Assembly (NCBI RefSeq): GCF_035222375.1
Contig: NC_085889.1
Location: 2,852,001-2,916,000, forward strand
From: Podospora pseudocomata
Lineage: Eukaryota > Ascomycota > Sordariomycetes > Sordariales > Podosporaceae
DNA length: 64,000 nucleotides
Direction: 5' to 3'
The notes under the pieces are model-generated. The model was not told where the DNA came from, made no database searches, and saw only the letters and a program-made list of their open reading frames with translations. Below, in pieces: positions 44,981 to 55,867 of this stretch. Made by a program: the position numbers and the translations under genes. Numbering within the stretch: position 1 is the first letter of the stretch; the number at the start of each line of letters is the position of its first letter.

Positions 44981-45689
44981 GGTGAGGTTCGGTCGCTTTT
45001 CCCTCGCGCTTGCTATTGCAGTCAACAACAGAGGGGAAAAGAGGCAGAGTATGGTAGCTAGGGCGGGAAGCGCCATGAATTATAACCACACATTCATCTA
45101 GAGACCCCACTGGGGACCATAGATTTCTCATTGCTGGCTCATTTCCCCCCTGTCAACCACACATAAAGGCAGCATCCGGGGAGATGATAGCCCCGTCCCC
45201 ATGGGGATATATTGGGGTACAGGTGTGGTTCGTGCGGAGAAACGCCGTTGCTTGTCGCATCCAGACGGGGGACTGGCGGTCGGAGAAGTCGGAGAACCTG
45301 GTCCTGTGACCTTAAACAGCGTCCGGATCTAGCAGCATCGGTAGTTTGCCACAGCCTTTGGGTAAGTCGACACCCTCCCTCATCGTGGCACCAGTTTCCT
45401 CCATGCTAACTGATTAATAGAACAAGCACATTAGGCCAGGACGCTTGCCAAAGTCGGGGGTCCTTGACTGGCGCCAAGATTGCGGGGGAGGAACCCCAAG
45501 AACCCAAGAGGAATCAGGATCCCCACAGCCTCCACAGGCGTGATCGACGACCAAGTCGATAGTCGTTTATTCTGCACAACGAGGCGTTGGGCGAGGAGAA
45601 CTCGATGGATCGCGATCCATATCTGAGCCCCGAGCTGGCCTGTTTTAGTCTGGCAGTAGCTGTTCCAGCATCAACTGCCGAAGCATCCC
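44981..45689. other. Intergenic region
   Basis: MFS promoter side and the 3' side of the F-box gene. No gene recognised; open frames are short. Confidence 0.4.
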
Positions 45690-47108
45690 TCAGCTCTGGC
45701 ACGGATTGGTGTCTGTCACCCTGCGGACGAATGCCTCTGCTGGACTGAGACCACCTGGCACCCTCACACGTTTCACAAACCGGTCCCCTGGATCATTCCC
45801 ACCTGTTTCGAAGGCGACACTCACGTGTTCCGCCTCAGACCCCCTTGGATCTTCGACGGTAAAGGAGCCGTAGGATTTCTGCCGCAAGGCTTCCAAGGCG
45901 TCTGCCCACGAGCCTTGCATCAGGTGAACCGAGCTCAGACGCATGTTCTCGACATAAGCCGGTAATCCATCTAGGAAGGCCACCAAGTCCGGCAGCGTAA
46001 GCTGGACTCCGGCGAGGTGTATGTTCTGGAGACGAGGCCATAGCCGGGAAACTAGGATGTCAGGATGCGAACCGGGAGAGGCGATGTCGAGACGAAGAAA
46101 ACCGAGATTGGGTGTTCTGGCCAGCACCGAGCTTGCATAGTCGTGAGATAGCGTCTCCGTTAGTGGCTGGTGAGAGATGAGGGTAAAGGCCTGTAGTTGT
46201 TGCGTCGCAGAGGCAAGATGGGACCGAGTTGCTACACCTGACCCGAGGTGACGCAGAGGTGTCTCGCAAGACAGATCAAACCGCATGTCATGGACCTGGC
46301 CTCCAGCCATTGCAATGGCGCCTGGAAGTTCGAGTATAAAATCCATCTGCGGCTCTTGGAAGGCGGGATCCGGAGCAAAGGCCTCCCAGCCAAAGTCGTC
46401 TCTGACCAAGTCGGTCCAGGTTGTAGGAGACAACATCTCGTACCAGATGGGGCGCCAGGCAGATGGATCAAGGCCTAGCAGGCGACAATGTTCTCGGACC
46501 AAGACTTGGAGGCTGGCGGCGTCCAGGGTGCTGCACGGCTTGTCATCGTATATCAAGACAGTTCCGCGGGGCATGGTGGCCACGGCCGAGGCAACCGTGT
46601 CGACAAAGGTTCCCTCGCTTCGCAGCGCTTCTTGCTCCCTATAGAGCCTTTGGTACTCCCCATGGACGAGACGCAGGGCCCGCAGCCACAGACTGTCGTC
46701 GTGCTCCAGGGGGGTACCATCGCCGTGTCCGTCCAGATATCGGCGGAAGAAACAAAGGGCGGCTCTGCGATGATGGTCGTGGGCGGCACGGGCGTGGAGG
46801 GCTGGTTCGACCACAAACTTTACAAAGCTGGCACAGAGGTCGCTCAGCTCATGGCGATAGGAATGTATGGGAACACGAACAATGCGAACGCCGCGGGAGA
46901 TGGTGGGGTGGTGTAGGATCTTGGTGAAGCGTTCGAGCGAGGCTTTGCGGCAGTCGACGGCCACGAGGGGCACCAAGAGATGGGAGCTTGCGGCGCAGAG
47001 TCGCTGGCAACTCAGACGGCAGCTCTTGATGTCTGAGATGTCGGTCTGTGGGAAAGCACCGCAGATTTGGATGAGAAGCTCATCGGGCAAGTCCAGAAGA
47101 TGCACCAT
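45690..47108 (-). CDS. F-box protein
   Basis: A single-exon protein of 472 residues. The F-box is at the N-terminus (MVHLLDLPDELLIQICGAFP), followed by KSCRLSCQRLCAASSHLLVP (residues about 30-50) and the fungal motif HHPTISRGVRIVRVP. The body has LRR-like segments: LARTPNLGFLRLDIASPG, LWPRLQNIHLAGVQLTLP, LPAYVENMRLSSVHLMQ. ATG 47108 was chosen because the F-box follows directly. The frame is open upstream for about 50 codons, but these are Gly/Arg/Trp-rich and implausible. Expected role: substrate recognition in an SCF ubiquitin ligase; the target is unknown. It is divergent from the ammonium permease, with about 770 bp between their starts. Confidence 0.82.
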   Translation of the reverse strand: MVHLLDLPDELLIQICGAFPQTDISDIKSCRLSCQRLCAASSHLLVPLVAVDCRKASLERFTKILHHPTISRGVRIVRVPIHSYRHELSDLCASFVKFVVEPALHARAAHDHHRRAALCFFRRYLDGHGDGTPLEHDDSLWLRALRLVHGEYQRLYREQEALRSEGTFVDTVASAVATMPRGTVLIYDDKPCSTLDAASLQVLVREHCRLLGLDPSAWRPIWYEMLSPTTWTDLVRDDFGWEAFAPDPAFQEPQMDFILELPGAIAMAGGQVHDMRFDLSCETPLRHLGSGVATRSHLASATQQLQAFTLISHQPLTETLSHDYASSVLARTPNLGFLRLDIASPGSHPDILVSRLWPRLQNIHLAGVQLTLPDLVAFLDGLPAYVENMRLSSVHLMQGSWADALEALRQKSYGSFTVEDPRGSEAEHVSVAFETGGNDPGDRFVKRVRVPGGLSPAEAFVRRVTDTNPCQS

Positions 47109-47536
47109 GGACGGCGGAGGGGTTGATTTTGCAGCTACACTGAGCTGGTCATGCCGGGTGCCTGGACGGAACCCCGAGGATGCGGGCTCCCACCGAAACC
47201 ACCCCCCACGTTTGGATCCCCACCCCACCCGACCCCGCCTGCCTGTCCAGGCCCGTCCCGACACCTCAGCGACCGCGATACCTTACCTGCTACCTGGTAC
47301 CAGGTGTCTTCTTCTACCGAGTACCTACCGAGACCGAGATCACCTACCATTGCTATCTTCAAGCTTTCCAATGGCCTGAAGCTAGGTACCTACAATCCTG
47401 ATAAACACATGGGTTATTCCAACCCGTTTCAGTAATGGAATGCGGTCTGCGAGAAAACCCAAGCCCACGGATCGGCCGTCGACCTTGAATGCAATATCAC
47501 AGCAGCCAACGGCCTTGGCAGCGGCTTGTGGAGACT

Positions 47537-47637
47537 GATAAGCCCTCTCACCGGGCAGGGTGGCAGGCCAAGCCAGCTCTTATCAGCAGCATCGCATCTT
47601 TCCCATAGGTAGACAAACCATTCTCTTATCTCGCCCA

Positions 47638-47701
<64 letters not shown>

Positions 47702-47745
47702 AACAGAGACCCCTGGGCCGGACAATGGCCCCGGTCGCTGATAAT
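47537..47745 (+). promoter_or_regulatory. Cluster of GATA-factor sites upstream of the ammonium permease
   Basis: Four GATA elements within about 210 bp: GATAAG at 47537-47542, CTTATC at 47579-47584, CTTATC at 47625-47630, and GATAAT at 47740-47745. AreA/NIT2 activators bind paired GATAA-type sites in nitrogen-repressed promoters (established for fungal ammonium and nitrate genes). Position and number fit control of the downstream permease. Confidence 0.55.
47640..47701. repeat. (CA)n(GA)n microsatellite
   Basis: About 20 CA units followed by about 9 GA units, inside the ammonium permease promoter between GATA sites. Confidence 0.95.
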
Positions 47746-47881
47746 ACCGTACTGGACGGGGACGGCCGTTGCGTACAAATACTGGCGACGTCACCTCCCC
47801 ATCGTCCAGGAGTCTTGCCCTCCACCAATCTCTCCCGTCACCCACACCCCTCACTCACCACTTCCCGTGCTCCCGTCGCTC

Positions 47882-49500
47882 ATGGCCGAACCAGAGATCG
47901 TCCCCGTTACAAAGTGGCCGGAATGGTCCTCCAACCCCGACGGCGGTGACCCGCTCACCCAGAATCTCAACGCGCCCTACGACAAGGGCGACCTGGCCTG
48001 GCTGCTTGTCTGCACCATCCTGTGCTGGCAAATCACGCCCGCCATCGGCTTCCTCTATGCGGGCATGCACCGCCGCAAGGCGGCTCTGACCATGGTGCTG
48101 CAGTCCCTGTTCTGTGCCTGCGCCTGCGGCATCCAGTACTGGATCTACGGCTACAGCCTGTACCAGTCCCGAACCACCAACCCGATCCTCGGTGATCTCA
48201 GCCTGGCCGTCTTCAAAAATGTCCTTGCCCAGCCCAGCCTTGCCAACAGCGACATCCCCGACATCTTGTATGCTGCCTTTGGCTTCACCTTTGTCAGCGC
48301 CACCGCCATGATCTTGGCCGGAGCCATGCTGGAGCGCGGCCGCCTCTTTCCCAGCATGGTCTTCCTGCTCTGCTGGACGACGTTTGTGTATTACTTGTGA
48401 GTCCGGTCCTCTCCTCTTTGACACAGGCCCAGACGTGAGCCAGCCCAGCCGGACGGTCTGCTAACGACACCGACAGCCTCGCATACTGGGAGTGGAACCC
48501 TTCCGGTTGGTTGTATAATTTGGGCCTCTACGACTTTGCCGGTTCGGGCCCTGTCCACATTGCGAGCGGCTTCGGCGCCCTGGCCTGGTCCATGATGCTG
48601 GGCCCCCGTCTGAACGAGCACGGCGTCGCCCCCACCGTCAGCGACCGCAAGTCCAAGCTTGCCCACTACAAGCCCCACAGCCCGCTCCTCATGTGCATCG
48701 GCACCGTCTTCATCTGGTTCGGCTGGTTCGCCTTCAACGGCGCCAGCACCGCCAACCTGAGCCTGCGGTCCATCTACGTCGTGGTGAACACGAACCTGGC
48801 CGCGTGCGGTGGCGGCATCACGTGGGTCATTCTCGAGTACCTGTACAAGAAGAAGTTCAGCCTGACGGGCTTCTGCTCGGGCATCATCGCGGGCCTGGTC
48901 GGCATCACGCCTGCTGCCGGATTTGGTACGTCTCTTCTTGGCCCTCTTTCTCCGTGTGCGGAATGCTGACAGCGGACCGAAACAGTTCCCGTGTACGTGG
49001 CCTGCCTCGTGGGTGCCATCACCTCGGTCTGTTCCTTTTACGTCGTCAAGTACAAGTACATCCTCTCGGTCGACGACGGCCTCGACATCTTTGCCATCCA
49101 CGGCATCGGCGGTGTCGTCGGCGACATCCTCACCGGCTTCTTCGCGGCCAGCTTCGTGCCCGCCCTCGACGGCGTGTCGGGCGCCTCGTACGAAGGTGGC
49201 TGGTGGAACCGCAACTTCCGCCAGATGGGTCTCCAACTGGCCGGCGCCACCACCTGCGCCGCCTGGTCGTTCTTCGTCTCGTGCCTCTTGCTGTTTGTCA
49301 TCAACAAGATTCCCGGTCTCCACATCCGCGCCACCGAGGAGCAGGAGGTTCGCGGCCTGGACCTGAACTACCTCGAGGACCTGGACTTCGAGGACGGCCT
49401 GGGCCATGGGTGCATGATTTCCGAGGGTGCTTCCCCGCACTCCAACACGCCGCCTCAGCGGGAAATTGTCAAGGCCGAGGGCGGGGAGAAGAAGGAGTAG
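47882..49500 (+). CDS. Ammonium transporter (MEP/AMT family)
   Basis: A plasma-membrane ammonium permease of 492 residues. Exons 47882-48396, 48477-48925, 48986-49500; introns of 80 and 60 nt, phases agree (YY-F-LAYWEW and GF-V-PVYVAC). About eleven membrane spans. Signature segments: DKGDLAWLLVCTILCWQITP, GFLYAGMHRRKAALTMVLQS, the AMT signature DFAGSGPVHIASGFGALAWS (first pore His), WFGWFAFNGAS, and the second pore His in DDGLDIFAIHGIGGVVGDIL. The cytosolic tail LRVRGLDLNYLEDLDFEDG-like (EVRGLDLNYLEDLDF) and length are typical of fungal MEP proteins. The upstream GATA cluster suggests AreA/NIT2 control. The start MAEPEIVPVTKWPEW was taken because the upstream in-frame start is not ATG. Confidence 0.96.
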
Positions 49501-49694
49501 AGTCGGGGGGGCGATGTGAATGTGACATGATTGATGACAGACGTTGCTGTTTTTATTTATTACGGAATACGGATACCCTGGGATGCCCTCACGAGGCGTG
49601 TAGATCATATCATAGACCAAGCAAGGCAGGCAGAGCAAGCGGGTTGTGCATAGTGAAGCTATTTTGCCAATTTCAGGAGATTTTACACAATACA

Positions 49695-50293
49695 CTAGGT
49701 GATACTTTGGAGCTTCCCCTCGCTGACCAGCCGTCTGATGGTCTCGATGGAACTTTCCACGGCCCTCTTGGCGGTCTTTTGCCCTCATCCCATATCATCA
49801 GCACCGTCTGTCGCTGCCGTGGTCAGTCAGGCTGGGCACGCACCGTCTTGAACCTCTCCTCGAGAGCTGCCGCGTCCGGGGAGCCGTCCTCGACCGCGTC
49901 GTCCCTCGCCTCGAAGACATAGGTCAGGTACAGGTCCTCCCCGTCCTTGCCGGGACCCTGGCTGACGTGGTTCCACACCCTGGTGCCGTCGTCCTGCACA
50001 AAGTCGACCCTGTGCGGCGGGAACAAGGTGCAGACCTCCTCGACCTCCCCTCCCTCCCCTCCGCTCCCGGGCACGGGGGCGGCCTGGCCAAAGTTGACAT
50101 GGCGGGTGACGACGAGCTGGCCGGCGGCGTTGGTCTCCTCGGAGGCTACGGCGCAGGACTCGATCACGGGCACGAACTCTTGGGCATGGCGGACTTTGCG
50201 CACCAGGCCGGCCCAGACTTGCGGGGTTGTGAGGACGGGATGCTGGCCTGGCCGGTTGATCGGGGCCGTGTATGCGATGTTGATGAGCACCAT
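49695..50293 (-). CDS. DUF1857 (SRPBCC-like) protein
   Basis: A 176-residue protein. Exon 1 is 50293-49844 and exon 2 is 49775-49695. The intron (GTGCGT..GCTGATG..AAAAG, 68 nt) replaces a short non-homologous end with TAKRAVESSIETIRRLVSEG, the expected closing helix. MVLINIAYTAPINRPGQHPV at the start, VWAGLVRKVRHAQEFVPVIE and VNFGQAA fit the fungal DUF1857 family, a helix-grip (START/SRPBCC-like) fold. The function is unknown; related proteins sit near secondary-metabolism genes in some fungi, but none is seen here. It converges on the ammonium permease with about 195 bp between stops. Confidence 0.82.
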
Positions 50294-50531
50294 TTGCGTT
50301 TGGTTGGCCTAGGTGGTGGTAGATAAGTGTAAGTAAAAAGTAGAGAGAGGTAGGTATAGGCGGGGGTCCATATACTAGAAAGGCCGGAGTTCCCCACGGG
50401 GCACCCCGACTTGGTGGGGTGGTGGGGGTGGTGGGGGCACTGGGGGGGCCAGCATTGGAGCAGCGAAAAGCTTGAAGAATTTCTGCACCACAAAACCCCC
50501 CCCTCTGTGTCCTTCCCTTCCTTCACACACC

Positions 50532-51251
50532 ATGGCATCGCACTTTCCCTGCTGCGGCCCCCCTTCCCTTCCCTCCCTTCCCCTCCCGAGATTCGAGACA
50601 CCATCTACCGAGCCTACCTCCTCGTCGACGATGGCTACGTCTACAGCTTCGACCGCAACAAGCTGCGAGTCTCGGACAGCCGGCCGATCGAGCTGAGCCT
50701 CGCGTACACCTGCTGCCTCGTCGCCGCTGAGATGTCCGGCCTCGCGCTCCGCGTCAACACCGTCACCTTTCGTACCGCCTCAACCAACCAGGAGTTGATC
50801 AATCGCACCGCGAGCAACATGAGCCCCGAAATGATAGATAAGATCCGCGAGACTATCCTGACTTCTATCCTTTCTTCGATGATGGTTATTGGGACGAGCG
50901 GGAGCAGGGCGATGACGACCCGCCTTTTTGGCGCGACGGTGGTGTGCAAAATGTTTTGAACGAGGTGCGTGTGTATCATCTATTGAGTGCTCGCCGTTGG
51001 CTGTCTTGTGTGCCGATGGTTTGGTGTGTCCCCAGGCTCCCTCCGACTGGCGCAAGACGAGAAAAGAAGTAGCGCTCCTTGCTGCTGCTGATCCCCGACT
51101 GAAGCAATGTACGTGGCCCCACTGGGACAACCCAGAGTTCCCATGTTCTTTCAAGCAGCACCATCCCCATATTTTTGTTGACATCCTCATGGCCGAGCTC
51201 TTGTTGTCCTTGTTAGCAGCGGAGAATTCGTCTTGTCCAGAGGTGGCCTGA
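50532..51251 (+). pseudogene. Broken F-box/2EXR-like gene
   Basis: The ATG at 50532 starts in one frame (MASHFPCCGPP). Within the C/T-rich stretch near 50585 the good frame becomes PPEIRDTIYRAYLLVDDGYV, YSFDRNKLRVSDSRPIELSL and YTCCLVAAEMSGLALRVNTV, the start of a common Sordariomycete family of unknown function. Near 50850 the frame changes again to DYPDFYPFFDDGYWDE and FWRDGGVQNVLNE. A GT-AG intron (about 50964-51034) leads to APSDWRKTRKEVALL and on to a TGA at 51249-51251. Two frame breaks are needed to read the whole protein, so it is probably inactive. The homologous parts are strong enough to exclude chance. Confidence 0.6.
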
Positions 51252-52579
51252 CGGTGAACCTGCGAAGCGAAAGGCGCCTTGACAATTGACACCTCCCTCC
51301 TCATTATCTGTGTCTTCATCCACATGCCGCGCCGGCCACATCATCTATCCCAAACGTGGCGAGGGCAGACTAGCATCATTCACACTGCTTATTCTTTCTA
51401 CATGGAAAGCCGCTGATCGGTCACACCCGAGGTCACGCGATTGCGAGCAAGAACTATCAGTGTAAAATAAAAATAAAATAAAAAAATGAAACAATCACCC
51501 GTGACTGACAGTGTTTGATTGACTGAGCCTAGCTGAAGCGAGCGTCCTTTTTGAGAGTGTTGACACTCAAGAAACACAAGCACCCGGGGACACTGGGCTG
51601 TTGAGGCCCAGGTAGGTTACGTTGCGAAGGGCGCGTCATATGATGAATAATTTAGAAAAAAAAAATTTAAAAAAAGGTTAAAAAAAAGATCAAAAAAAAA
51701 AGACCAAAAAAAGATTAAGAAAAAAGTTTTTTTTTTTAAAAAAAAAAGAGATGTATAAAAAATATATAAAAAACAACCATATTTCCGTTCCACAAAAAAC
51801 TCAACCAATACAACGAGCTGCCAGATCAGCATCAAAGGGACCTGTGACGCTGGTTAGAGAAGAGCAAACACCACGTAGGATTGATGGATAAAAGGCCAAC
51901 ACTTACAAGACACGGACACGATGTCGCTCCCCATCAAAGCATCGAAGAAAGCTTCCATCAGGTTAGCAGCAAGACCCAACTGGAGAGGTCACCAACATCA
52001 CAGGAGGACTTACCTCACCACCGGCCGCAAAGTCAAGTTCCGGCGCACCAAACACCATGCCGCATTGAAAACTGCGTTTGTTCCCATCGTACCGCGGAAG
52101 CCGAACGACCCACGCAATCCAAAAGTCGTATCGTCCCAGCCTTCGAAAGGCCTGCGACATATCTATTAGTACCGAGAGTGTGCGGGGCAAGGGGGGAGAA
52201 ACGGAACACGCTGACCGGTTGTCGATGATTGCCGAGCAAGCAAGCGTCGACGGTGAAGACGCGCTCTGACCTCCTACCTTTGACGAGATTCGGATTGATG
52301 TCCTTGACATACTTCAGCCCTGGGTCAATAACTAAGAGGCGAGAGTGTGTGTTTCGGGTGGTGCCGTTTGGGACAGTTGGAGGCCTGCTCAAGCTCCATC
52401 TCAGCAGTCTTGGGTGGTAGCGCGCAGCGTGTGCGTAGGCCTTGATGATGGGATGTTGCGAGGCGATGAGACGATACTTCCTGTTTCCAAACACCTTGAT
52501 TGGTCTGTCACTGATGGCGTGGAGATTCTTGTAGTGGTCAGAAAGCTGATCATGACGAGCACGGTGGACTGTGGATTGG
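51252..52579. other. Intergenic region with an A-rich tract
   Basis: 51655-51775 is A-rich low complexity with few other bases. A minus-strand frame at 52033-52608 is open for about 190 codons downstream of the LINE relic; it may be the decayed 3' part of that element, but no RNase H or zinc-finger motif was recognised. Confidence 0.45.
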
Positions 52580-53561
52580 TCACCATAAGAGATGGTCGAC
52601 AGTCCCAATGCGCAACTCGTGCAGGAGCAATTCTGAGGGCGGATATTTAACGGCGCCCGAGATAACCACCAGACATTGCCTCTGAGCCGCTTCGAGCATC
52701 TTCAAGGCCGTGTTCCAGCTGTCCGCATGTCGCTTGTTGTCGGGCAGGTACCACGCGGTGCCGGCGTAGAAAAGCACGGGTCGAACATTGGAGCAGAAGA
52801 GACTTCGCATCTGCCACGTCGGGGGTCCTCTGATGGAGCTGGAGATTCGCCGCATATACTGCTCGGTTTTGAGAACCTTGACTCGAAGCTGCGGCAAGCA
52901 AGGCATGGTCAGCAAGAGCAAAACATGGCAAGAGATCCAGGGTGCACCACTCACATGTCTGGTATGATCAACCCAGCTGAGATGACTGTTGAAAATCACA
53001 CCCGGGACGCGCAGCTTGCGCACGGACTGGTTGGCCGACATGCCGACATTCTTCGGAAGGTCTTTGGGGGGCGGGTTGTCGTCTCGAGTTTGCCGGAAGT
53101 GCATCATGGCGTACTTGGCCGGGGCGAATGTAACACCCGTTCTCGTCAGCCCGTTTCTTCATGGCGTTGTGCGAGATGGTGATGATCTTGAGGTTGGTCC
53201 GCCAGTCGGGAGGGATGATGATGATGGTGTGGTCGTCGGCAAACGCCATGGCGTAACACTCCCCCTCCCCCCATCGGAAGGACTGGTAATCCGAGTGGTC
53301 GCGCAGGCTCAGGGTGGGAATGTCAAGGCCGGCGTGGACACTGGTGAAGGGGTGGTCTTTGGTGCTGTTGAGTCTGAGGCCGCAAATGTGAGGGTCTGGC
53401 TTGGCGATCAGAGGGGTGGTGGCTGAGCATAGTTGTAGGATTGCGGCAATCAAGAGAGGGGAATATAGTTGGTGTGTCGTCAAGCGCCAACGTTTTCTAT
53501 GGCTTGGTAATCGCGATTGGTTTTTGGAGTTAACAAGTGAACGCAAAATATGGTAGTGCAA
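52580..53561 (-). mobile_element. Degenerate non-LTR retrotransposon (LINE, Tad-like) fragment
   Basis: Reverse transcriptase remnants on the minus strand. AFADDHTIIIIPPDW (about 53220-53260) is the catalytic Y/FADD box. MKKRADENG, then after a one-base frame change near 53130 VTFAPAKYAMMHF, and LRVPGVIFNSHLSWVDH follow (the FLGVxLDxxLxWxxH element). Next come RVKVLKTEQYMRRISSSI, NVRPVLFYAGTAWYLP and LKMLEAAQRQCLVVISGAVK (the thumb/post-RT region; compare LQxxQNxCLRxITGA). No 5' ORF, endonuclease or poly-A tail was recognised. A 66-nt stretch at 52889-52954 has the marks of a spliceosomal intron (GTGAGT, GCTGAC, GCAG) between WVDHTRH and LRVKV. The copy is truncated at both ends and old. Confidence 0.75.
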
Positions 53562-54183
53562 GTTCCAAGTAGGTTTCTAAAGGTAGCACAATGCGGGCAG
53601 GTACAGAATCATTTGTGTCACACCCGACAACCTCAGGTGGGCCTGCTAGTGGCTTCCGGATAGAATAGATGGACGTCAACCTTGCACCTTGTGACAGCAT
53701 GTGTAGCCTTTCCTACAGCGGTGATCGGCTGGCAGACACAAAAAACAGTACATCTGCTCAAAGAACATCAACACCACCCCTGCATCATTCTCTAGAGCAT
53801 GGCTACATTGTCAACCCAAAATTGCTTCAGAATCAGTTAAAGTTTCCTTTGATTATGGAAGCCACAAAGTTCAAAGATTCGATTGCCCCTGAAAGCCCTT
53901 GTTCGTGGGTTGCCCTAGCAACAAAGAATAACAAATAGCGGGGCCCCCAAGAAAGGGGCTTGACAAAACGAACAAAGATCTCAAGAAACACCAGCAACTT
54001 ATCACTGACTCATGCAAGTTGTGATATATCTCTCAGATCATGGCTTCCAACTATCCGTTGGGGTTTGCAACCCACCCAGGACATCTTGGTCACAGTTTAA
54101 AACAAAGGAGCAACATCAAATCGACCAGAATCTATGCTTCCACCCATGACAAAATAATCAAATCCTCTTCTCCATCTGTATTA
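53562..54183. other. Intergenic region
   Basis: An open frame of 89 codons at 53669-53938 on the plus strand has no recognisable feature. Nothing else was seen. Confidence 0.4.
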
Positions 54184-55867
54184 TTACGCCTTCTGCCGAC
54201 CATGGTTACTCTCCTCATCCGACAGCTCCACCAGTCCAGTAACACTCTCACAGCTCCTCCCCGTGTTCGAGTCCTTGTGCGGCCGCAAGAATATCCCATT
54301 ATTCCCCGACGGCTCAATATGGGCCGAGATCTTGGTCGTCACCGTCACGCCTCCTTCCCCCTTGGAGATCGGGTCAAGCTCGTACGACCTTGTAGACTCT
54401 CCCATCAGGCGCGGTAGGACCTTTCGCAGGAGGAGTCGGAAGCTAGGCAGGCAGGGACAGATAACGCCCACGTCGATTTCGATGCCACTCCACAGGGAAA
54501 GGTCCACCGTATCCTCTGTTACCAGTGTCAGCAAAGCAACCTTTTGACCCACAGAGAGAGAGAGAGAGAGAGCACCCGAAAGACTTACTAGTAGGGTTGA
54601 CAGCCCGGGTGGTCGCGTTGATAGTCTTGAGCCGGATCAAGCTGATGACAATCACACTAAAACACAAATTAGTTAATCTCGACGCTCCAGCGCGACGATC
54701 AAGGACAAGCCTCCACTCACGCTGCGCCCACAAGAAACATCATCGACCCCATCAACTTCTTCTTCCAGTGCAGATTAAGCGACAGCAGCTGCGGAAACGG
54801 CAAAGCCAGCAGCCATAAATCAAACGCTATCCCTGTCGCCGCCGCCGACCAAGCCATCGCGTTGAGGTTGATGCACTGATCCTTCCCAACGCCCTCCCAC
54901 GCCGTCCAAAACGCTGATATCGGTTGGCACTGAAGCAAGGAGGCGAAGAAGAAGGCGATAGTGTAAATAATGTTGAACACGCCCGTCCAGACAATCACCT
55001 TGCCCAGCCTAAAGCTGGACTGCGCGGGAAAGACTCGCAGGTAAAAGAGGATGATGGAGGCGCGGATGAAGAATCGAGTCGTCACGTACGTCAACATGGT
55101 GGCAAAATACGTCTGCATGATCTTGGTGATGTTGTCAAACGGCACGAACCAGATGTCTTTTCCCATCCCAAAATGGACCGCCTCGATGTACAACCCCGTG
55201 TACGCAGCACACCCAGCCTGCGACACAAAAATCCACAGTTAGCCCGACGAAAAAAACCACCCCCACTCCAACTAACTGACCAGCACGGGCTTACAATGGC
55301 GAAAAAGTTGCACAAATCATCCCACCAGAACCAGGCCTCCGTCACCACTCGGGCTACCAACCGCAGAGCCACGGCGGCAATGGCGAGACCCAAAAAGATG
55401 GAAAAGGCGGGGAGAAGCGTCCGGTCTCCCTCGTTGGGATGGTCGCACCATTGATACGTAATGTTTTTGGCCGCTGGCAGCGTGTTAGCCGGTGACTTTG
55501 GGAACTCGAGACGGCGCCGTCCTCACCGAGAGTCTCCCTCGGGGCGCAATGGGTGCGAACGCAGAAGTGGGCCTCTTTGTCGAACCTCGCCGACGAGCAT
55601 ATGCATTCGTTGTCGTGTGCGGAACACTTGGCGTCCCGGATTGCGTCCACGACGCAGGGCAACTACATGCATGAACAACAAAAAATGTTAGTCTTTTTGT
55701 TTTCTTTTTCTCCTCTCGTACTTCCCAGTGTGCAGCCATACCGCGCATGGTGGTAGCGCGAGGAGCTCATGCTCCAGCGAGACTTGCTTCGCGCCGGCGG
55801 CGACCGTGTTGACGAATACCAAGAGACACAGCCCAACAAGGGCGTAAAAACGTCGGGGACTCTTCAT
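54184..55867 (-). CDS. CFEM-domain Pth11-like membrane protein (GPCR-type)
   Basis: A 445-residue protein with six exons: 55867-55742, 55662-55527, 55473-55295, 55217-54721, 54656-54589, 54515-54184, all phases consistent. The signal peptide MKSPRRFYALVGLCLLVFVN is followed by a CFEM domain with eight cysteines (LPPCALPCVVDAIRDAKC, NECICSS, HFCVRTHC, ITYQWC). The seven-span region starts with LLPAFSIFLGLAIAAVALRL and includes EAWFWWDDLCNFF, GMGKDIWFVPFDNITKIMQT, FFIRASIILFYLRVFP and AFDLWLLALPFPQLL, the fungal SAT4/rhodopsin-like pattern. The C-terminal tail (LLRKVLPRLMGE, ending SDEESNHGRQKA) is cytosolic. In Magnaporthe, Pth11 senses surfaces during infection (established). Here a surface-signal receptor is likely, but the ligand is unknown. 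Confidence 0.9.

Noticed and set aside
48391-49922. Long open frames antisense to, and in another frame of, the ammonium permease
   Set aside because: Low-complexity Arg/Ala/Gly translations with no motif. The permease reading has canonical AMT signatures and matching splice sites.
51655-51775. A-rich tract as a LINE poly-A tail
   Set aside because: The LINE relic at 52580-53561 is on the minus strand, so its tail would read as T on the plus strand below 52580. The tract is A on the plus strand and nearly 1 kb away.
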